From: a virus
IMG/VR virus record: IMGVR_UViG_3300030101_001849
Coordinates: 1 to 28,994 of that record
Direction: 5' to 3' (one strand)
DNA length: 28,994 nucleotides
Part shown: positions 23,759 to 28,994 of the stretch, piece after piece
How the letters are laid out: every line of letters begins with the position of its first letter
Numbering within the stretch: the first letter of the stretch is position 1
The notes under the pieces: generated by a model
What the model was told of the DNA's origin: nothing
The model's database searches: none
The model's input: the letters and a program-made list of their open reading frames with translations, nothing else
Program-made: the position numbers and the translations under genes

Positions 23759-26700
23759 TGAGCGAACAAATATTAAAAAATATATGGAATAACTTAACCC
23801 AAGCAGGGTTAACTACAAATGATTTTGAAGCATGGAACACCAACTTTCAATCAAATGAAGAAGTGCAAGCCAATGTTCATGAATATCTGACACGTCAACA
23901 ATTAACAACTAGTGATTTTTCAACTTGGTCAAACAATTTAGGTTTAAAAAAAAAAGACGAATCCGATTTTATTTCAGAAGAGGAAGTTACGGAATTGTCT
24001 ACACAGGAAGATCGAATCGCCGCTGGGCAATCGGCATCTTCAGTTCTTCCAACTCCAGAAGTTGAAGAAGTTACAGCTCTCAATGTAACTGAAAACATTA
24101 TTCCATTATCAGACGAGGAAGTTTCTAAAGGTGTGCTTTCAAATCAAGCTTCCAATCAAAATAATATTTTATATCAACAAGGCTATTATAATTTAAGTGA
24201 CGATCAAAAGAATAGTTTTGCCACTGCGGTTTTAAATGGAAGTACAAACCCTATAAACGACATGACTGATGTTCAGTTCCAAGGCGTTGATGTTTCAAAT
24301 TTAGTTGTGGACTACAAAACACCTATGGAACTTATTGAAGAAAATTTCACAGAAGATGGCGTAACTTTAAACGGAGTGTTCCATGCACCTGGCACAAAAG
24401 TTTATCAATTAGCAGAAAGCTTGATAGAGGATAAAAATATATCTAGAGGCAAACAAATAGATATAAATTCACCTACCTTAAATTATATTGCACCCCCTGG
24501 CTTAGATTTTTCTGAAGAAACCCTAGATGAATTAATAACTCAGTATGGTGCAGATATAGATGACAACACTCTTAGAAGAATGGGTGTAGATAAAAAAGAA
24601 TACATTGACTTTGTAAGAAAGAATTATAGAAAAGAAACGGGTGGATATAGATTTTTAAGAGCGATAGATAACTTTGGTCTTGGTAGATTTTTTGGTGAGG
24701 AAAATCAAATTAAAGCCAATGAGGTTCAAAGAAAAGCGAAAAGAGAAGAGGAGCAGTATCAAAGAGCAATGTTATTTAAAAAAAATAAACTTGAATCTCT
24801 TCTTAAAGATAAATCTTATTTAGAGGCACAATTAAAAAGAACAGAGGATCCGGCAGAATACAAAAGACTTCAAGCCGAAATAGATAAATATGATTCAATC
24901 ATTAACACCAACCTAGGTCAAATGATGAATTTAGATCAATACTTTCCGAATTACAAAGAGCATCTTTCAGCTGGAGGTACAGCACAAATTTTAAAAAAGA
25001 AAAGAGTTTATGATGCTGCTAGAGGAAATGCCGTGGATATATTTGGAGCACAAACCAGTGAAACTTTAAAAGAGGGTATCTACGGAATAGGAAATTTAGG
25101 TTTTGGAATTATAAACTACATACCTGAGTTAGCAGATGAATTTTTTTCAGTATTAGGTGGTGATAATAAAGGTATTTGGGCAGGGCTTAGTAAAAATATT
25201 AGAGATAATATGGAGGACTACAAAATGGGAGAAGAAGGCCAGGTAGAAAGAAAGCTAGTGCTTCAGGGAAAGCCTGTTGAATACAAGGGGGAGCTTTATA
25301 GAGTGGATGACAAAAGTAATGTGTATGATGAAAAAACCGGAGTAGAGATGACGGGTATTATTACTCCAACCGACTTAGATAATATTAGAAAAAATGCAGC
25401 AAATATACCCGATTCAGACTCTGGAACTGTTTGGGTGGGTAATTCTGCTATACCAAAGGTAGCTGGAGTTGCTAGTTACATGTACGGTTTAATTTATAGC
25501 GGCAGAATATTCAGCAATAAACTTCTAGGCTTAGGCATGAAGGGTAAAAAGGCTGGCTATGTAGGTATGGGGCTAGCATCATACACTGCTTCTATGACTA
25601 ACAATGTACAAAGCATCAAAGATGATTTAATGAAAAAAGGATTTACTGAACAAGAGGCTTTAGAAAGAGCCATGGTGTTTGGTCACACTATATCTACATT
25701 TGACGGATTATTTGCAGGACTAGCGGGTAGCAACCAAAAATTACTTACAGGTTTAGGCGGAGTAAGAAAACAGCTATACAATTTAATTATAAAAGATCCT
25801 AAAAAATTCAACAGCGCCGAGTTGAAAAGAAAAGCAAACGACTTGCTTAAAGAAAATTTTAGAGAAGTATTCATAGAAGAAATACCTGTATATCTTTCTG
25901 AAAAAGGAGTTAATTATTTAATGAACGAATATGTGGGGTCTGAAGTACGAGACGCTAAAGTTAGACGTGGAGAGATAGAGGAAGTTATGCTATTGACGGT
26001 GGGCGCAACTACAGGATTGGGCAGTAAACAGTTGTTTAGTAGTAAAGACCGAGCTCAAACTATAGATTACATATCACAAAACTTTACACAAGCAGACATA
26101 AAAAAACGCTTAGAGTCTTTGAGAAAAGAAGGATTGCTTGAAGAGAATCAAGCAGAAAATGTTTTTAATGAAATCTATAATATGAATGCTGCCAACAATC
26201 AAACGCAAGGCACTGTTCAAATGGCTGAAAATAAAGAGCCAATGGCTGATTTATTAAACAGGCGAAGAAAATTAATGGACAAAAGAAAAGGGTTAGAGGG
26301 GCCTTTAAAAGAAGATATAGACAAAGAAATAAGTGCAGTTGATAATCAAATAAGATTATTAGCCAATAAAGATAAAGAAGAAGTAGAACAAGAATATAAA
26401 AACCAAGAAGATGCCAGTACGAAGCAAAGCACAGTGGCGGAAACTAGCCAAGACGAATCCACAGTTACTCAAGAAGTGGCTGAAGGAGTATCCAGTGACA
26501 TACAGCAGCCTGCCAGCGAGACTGACACCCAAACCGAGGGTACAGTCGACACGACAACGCAAGAGGAAATAGATGACAATCAATATGCGTCAACTCCTTT
26601 CTTATTAAAAAGTCGACCAAAAACTGCAGACGAAGAAGTAGAACCACTCACAGGAAAAAAATTAGAAGCAGAAGAAAGACAGATTGAAAGAACAATAGAG

Positions 26701-28994
26701 AGAATGAAAAAGGAGGGTAAAACCGCAGATGAGATATTCCAGACTCTTGCAGGTAGGTACGGCCTGAATGATATTGAGTATTTAATGTTGAAAAAATATA
26801 TAGAAGGAAAATTAAGTGGTGAAATAACGAGCGACATTAGAACTTACAGGCAAGGTAAACCAAGGGTGGCTCCCCAGACGACGCAGGAGGAGGTAAGAAC
26901 AGATTTCCGAATCAACGATGTAGCTGGAAGACCAATTTCAATATCATACAACCAGGGTGGTAAAGTTGTAAACGAAGAAGTTGCAGACAAGAAAGCAGCA
27001 CGAAAACGAATCAATCAATTAAAGTTTGAAGACCAAGGATTTACCGGAGTATTTCAATCATCTAATCCTAATGTAGAATTAGAATTGGTAGAGGGCGAAG
27101 TCATAGCAACTAACAAAAAAACAGGTAATAAAAAAATAGCAACGCCAAAATTCTTTAATGAATACATGGAAGCTATAGAATTTACTGGAGTGGATTCTAA
27201 TGTTGAGACTATGATTAGCGAAGGAGAGATAGAGGGAGATCAAGCAGTAGATTTTATTATAGAAAACAGTCAGAACCCGGTTGAAATAGCCAGCCAATTA
27301 CAGCAAACACCTAAAACAAATGAGCAAAGAGTTGCGTTAGAACAAAAGTTTCAAGAGCTGACAGGATTAAAACCAACAGCTAGAAACATTAGAGGGGTTG
27401 CAGGTAAAGATATGATTACTCAACCTAAGTCAGAAACTGAAAGACAAGCAAGAGAAATTGAGCAAATGGAAGCTGTAGAAAGAGGTGAAGTGGATACAGA
27501 ACAAGACACTGAGGCAAAACAGCAGCTCGAAGAAGATTTAGATCCCGAAGCCCAATCAGACTCAGAATCAAGCATGGCTCCTGATTCAAAACAAACAGCC
27601 ACCAATTACTCTAACAATAAAAGTCAAGCATTATTAAATTTATTTGATAAAATTAAAGTGGCTAAAGACAAACTGCTAACCATGTTTTATGATAAATATA
27701 GACCAGTTAGAAATCTGCAAAAAGCTATCGAAAAGAAATTGGGTAGAAAAATGTCAGTTGACAAAAACTTTGATATAGCAGAAGATTTAGTCTATGGTAA
27801 AATAAGAAATAAGATAGACAACTTTAATACAGAAATGTTTAATTTCTTTGATAAGCTTAGTAAAAAAAATATAGACAGAGAAACCCTTGACGAATATTTA
27901 TATGCTAAACATGCAGTAGAAAGAAATGAGCATATTCGTAAAGCAACTGATGGAGAAAACGATGCGGGCTCTGGTATGACTGATGCTGAGGCTCAACAAA
28001 TTTTAGACAAGTTTGAAAGCGAAGGGCTGACACAAGACCTGGAGCAAGCGGCCGACTTTATATATGCAAAAACCAGGGAGACATTAGATATATTAAAGAA
28101 CGAAGATTTATTATCTCAAACAGAATATGATAATTTATTAAATAACGAGTATCAAAACTACGTACCATTAACAGGTTTCGACCAGTTAGATGTAGATAGA
28201 TCAAAGCAAACCAACATGGGTGAGGGCGGAAAAACACTTCCTGTTAGGGGTAAAGAAATTAAAACAGCCACAGGTAGAAAAACAAAAGCTGCTAGTCCTC
28301 TTGCGAATGTAATGAAGGCTAGAGAACGAGCTATTATGAGGGGTGGTAAAAACAACGTACTAGTAAACTTACTGGATATGTTAATTGAAAACCCAGATAA
28401 TGATTTGTATATGATTTATTCAGAAGACAAACCCTCTACTTACAAATCTATAAATAAAGACGGCAAAGTAATTGACCGGGCTCAATCTTTAAATGACATG
28501 AGAAACAACACTCAACTTATTAGGGTAGTGAAAGGAGGTAAAGACTACTTTATAAAGTTTAAAGATGACGCTTTACAACAATCCATAAATAATGGCATGA
28601 TCAATTCGGTAAAACAAACCAATGGAGTACTAAAAGGAATGAAGGGGGTAACTAATGTTATGAGAAAAGTATACACAACTTTATCTCCTGCCTTCATTGC
28701 TGTAAATTATATGAGAGATTTTCAAACCGGATTACTTAACGCTATGTCTGAATTAGACGCTCCCTTGTTTAGTAAGGATATGGGTAGGGTAATAGGTAAG
28801 ATAGCTAAAGTATCATTACAAATGCCTAAAACTATCTACGCATACAATCAAGGCAAAATGACTGATGAAAAAGGTAATTTACTTTCTGATCAAGAATTGA
28901 AAGATAAAGGGTATAATCCAGAATATGCAAAATATTACAGAGAATTTTTAGATAATGGAGGTCAGACTGGATATGGTTATTCTAAAAGTATAGA
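23758..28994 (+). CDS. Giant internal virion / polyvalent-type protein (3' truncated)
   Basis: An uninterrupted frame from ATG 23758 to the window end gives at least 1745 residues with no stop. Residues 18-30 and 49-61 are a repeat (LTTNDFEAWNTNF, LTTSDFSTWSNNL). Disordered linkers rich in Glu, Gln, Ser and Thr lie at about 66-128, 880-945 and 1228-1288. A glycine-rich, hydrophobic/amphipathic region spans about 440-780 (YGIGNLGFGIINYIPELADE; YVGMGLASYTASMTNN; EEIPVYLSEKGVNYLM). The segment from about 1382, with YAKHAVERNEHI, GSGMTDAEA, YVPLTGFD and LSPAFIAVNYMRDFQTGLLN (about 1641-1660), resembles LPD38-type regions of phage polyvalent proteins. It likely travels in the head and enters the cell with the DNA, acting at the envelope. 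An enzymatic domain may lie beyond the window. Confidence 0.75.
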   Translation, partial: MSEQILKNIWNNLTQAGLTTNDFEAWNTNFQSNEEVQANVHEYLTRQQLTTSDFSTWSNNLGLKKKDESDFISEEEVTELSTQEDRIAAGQSASSVLPTPEVEEVTALNVTENIIPLSDEEVSKGVLSNQASNQNNILYQQGYYNLSDDQKNSFATAVLNGSTNPINDMTDVQFQGVDVSNLVVDYKTPMELIEENFTEDGVTLNGVFHAPGTKVYQLAESLIEDKNISRGKQIDINSPTLNYIAPPGLDFSEETLDELITQYGADIDDNTLRRMGVDKKEYIDFVRKNYRKETGGYRFLRAIDNFGLGRFFGEENQIKANEVQRKAKREEEQYQRAMLFKKNKLESLLKDKSYLEAQLKRTEDPAEYKRLQAEIDKYDSIINTNLGQMMNLDQYFPNYKEHLSAGGTAQILKKKRVYDAARGNAVDIFGAQTSETLKEGIYGIGNLGFGIINYIPELADEFFSVLGGDNKGIWAGLSKNIRDNMEDYKMGEEGQVERKLVLQGKPVEYKGELYRVDDKSNVYDEKTGVEMTGIITPTDLDNIRKNAANIPDSDSGTVWVGNSAIPKVAGVASYMYGLIYSGRIFSNKLLGLGMKGKKAGYVGMGLASYTASMTNNVQSIKDDLMKKGFTEQEALERAMVFGHTISTFDGLFAGLAGSNQKLLTGLGGVRKQLYNLIIKDPKKFNSAELKRKANDLLKENFREVFIEEIPVYLSEKGVNYLMNEYVGSEVRDAKVRRGEIEEVMLLTVGATTGLGSKQLFSSKDRAQTIDYISQNFTQADIKKRLESLRKEGLLEENQAENVFNEIYNMNAANNQTQGTVQMAENKEPMADLLNRRRKLMDKRKGLEGPLKEDIDKEISAVDNQIRLLANKDKEEVEQEYKNQEDASTKQSTVAETSQDESTVTQEVAEGVSSDIQQPASETDTQTEGTVDTTTQEEIDDNQYASTPFLLKSRPKTADEEVEPLTGKKLEAEERQIERTIERMKKEGKTADEIFQTLAGRYGLNDIEYLMLKKYIEGKLSGEITSDIRTYRQGKPRVAPQTTQEEVRTDFRINDVAGRPISISYNQGGKVVNEEVADKKAARKRINQLKFEDQGFTGVFQSSNPNVELELVEGEVIATNKKTGNKKIATPKFFNEYMEAIEFTGVDSNVETMISEGEIEGDQAVDFIIENSQNPVEIASQLQQTPKTNEQRVALEQKFQELTGLKPTARNIRGVAGKDMITQPKSETERQAREIEQMEAVERGEVDTEQDTEAKQQLEEDLDPEAQSDSESSMAPDSKQTATNYSNNKSQALLNLFDKIKVAKDKLLTMFYDKYRPVRNLQKAIEKKLGRKMSVDKNFDIAEDLVYGKIRNKIDNFNTEMFNFFDKLSKKNIDRETLDEYLYAKHAVERNEHIRKATDGENDAGSGMTDAEAQQILDKFESEGLTQDLEQAADFIYAKTRETLDILKNEDLLSQTEYDNLLNNEYQNYVPLTGFDQLDVDRSKQTNMGEGGKTLPVRGKEIKTATGRKTKAASPLANVMKARERAIMRGGKNNVLVNLLDMLIENPDNDLYMIYSEDKPSTYKSINKDGKVIDRAQSLNDMRNNTQLIRVVKGGKDYFIKFKDDALQQSINNGMINSVKQTNGVLKGMKGVTNVMRKVYTTLSPAFIAVNYMRDFQTGLLNAMSELDAPLFSKDMGRVIGKIAKVSLQMPKTIYAYNQGKMTDEKGNLLSDQELKDKGYNPEYAKYYREFLDNGGQTGYGYSKSI

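Noticed and set aside
26359-26837. Overlapping minus-strand frames, one with a hydrophobic Phe/Ile end
   Set aside because: They sit opposite the low-complexity linker of the giant gene, where stops are rare by composition; the hydrophobicity mirrors Glu/Lys codons.
1-28994. tRNA, CRISPR array, integrase, attachment site, toxin-antitoxin or defence genes
   Set aside because: I looked on both strands for cloverleaf-like sequences, regularly spaced repeats and recombinase motifs and saw none; the window is dense with structural genes.
23758-28994. Broken or frameshifted gene, since no complete frame closes here
   Set aside because: Codon-by-codon reading from 23758 to the window end stays open with consistent protein-like sequence; it is simply cut by the window edge.

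Overview
The window is about 29 kb from the structural (late) module of a tailed double-stranded DNA phage, cut at both ends. Every supported gene is on the + strand, gaps are mostly 0-70 bases, and stop/start overlaps (ATGA, TAATG) are common. No stretch over 300 bases lacks a gene. I see no tRNA, rRNA, CRISPR array, integrase or insertion sequence. The DNA is AT-rich. Gene starts generally lack a Shine-Dalgarno sequence and have A/T-rich leaders instead, and at least four starts follow a TAnnTTTG element, the -7 box of Bacteroidota promoters. A Bacteroidota host (for example a marine or other aquatic flavobacterium) is therefore the best inference. The terminase, portal, capsid, neck and tail-hub proteins resemble those of short-tailed crAss-like phages and related podoviruses of Bacteroidota. 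That assignment is from memory of the families, not from a search.

Region 1 (1-3695) holds receptor-binding and tail-fibre genes. There is a 5'-truncated fibre with an APGAGK-type C-terminal domain, then two fibres sharing a 43-residue anchor, one of which ends in a peptidase S74 intramolecular chaperone. A possible 21-codon Pro-rich micro-gene, a small coiled-coil protein and a second APGAGK-type fibre follow. Region 2 (3701-4763) holds a 74-aa conserved unknown, a protein that looks like two GroES-type folds in tandem, and a small-terminase candidate. Region 3 (4741-9967) holds the large terminase (possibly starting at TTG), the portal, and a soluble PAP2-type phosphatase with a complete catalytic signature.

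Region 4 (10002-12667) holds the scaffold and the major capsid protein, followed by a strong intrinsic terminator. The capsid gene has clearly different, highly-expressed-type codon use. Region 5 (12688-21112) holds a conserved unknown, two neck/connector proteins, a 1652-aa tail stabilisation/hub protein and an accessory tail protein. Region 6 (21152-end) holds three probable internal virion proteins. The last runs off the window after at least 1745 codons without a stop and resembles phage polyvalent proteins of the LPD38 type.

Together these genes package DNA (terminase), build the procapsid (portal, scaffold, capsid), close and connect it (neck, hub), bind the host (fibres), and probably deliver proteins with the DNA (internal virion proteins). 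The less ordinary points are the PAP2 enzyme between portal and scaffold, the tandem GroES-like protein, the terminase Walker A motif that lacks its lysine, the duplicated fibre modules, and the giant ejection-type protein.
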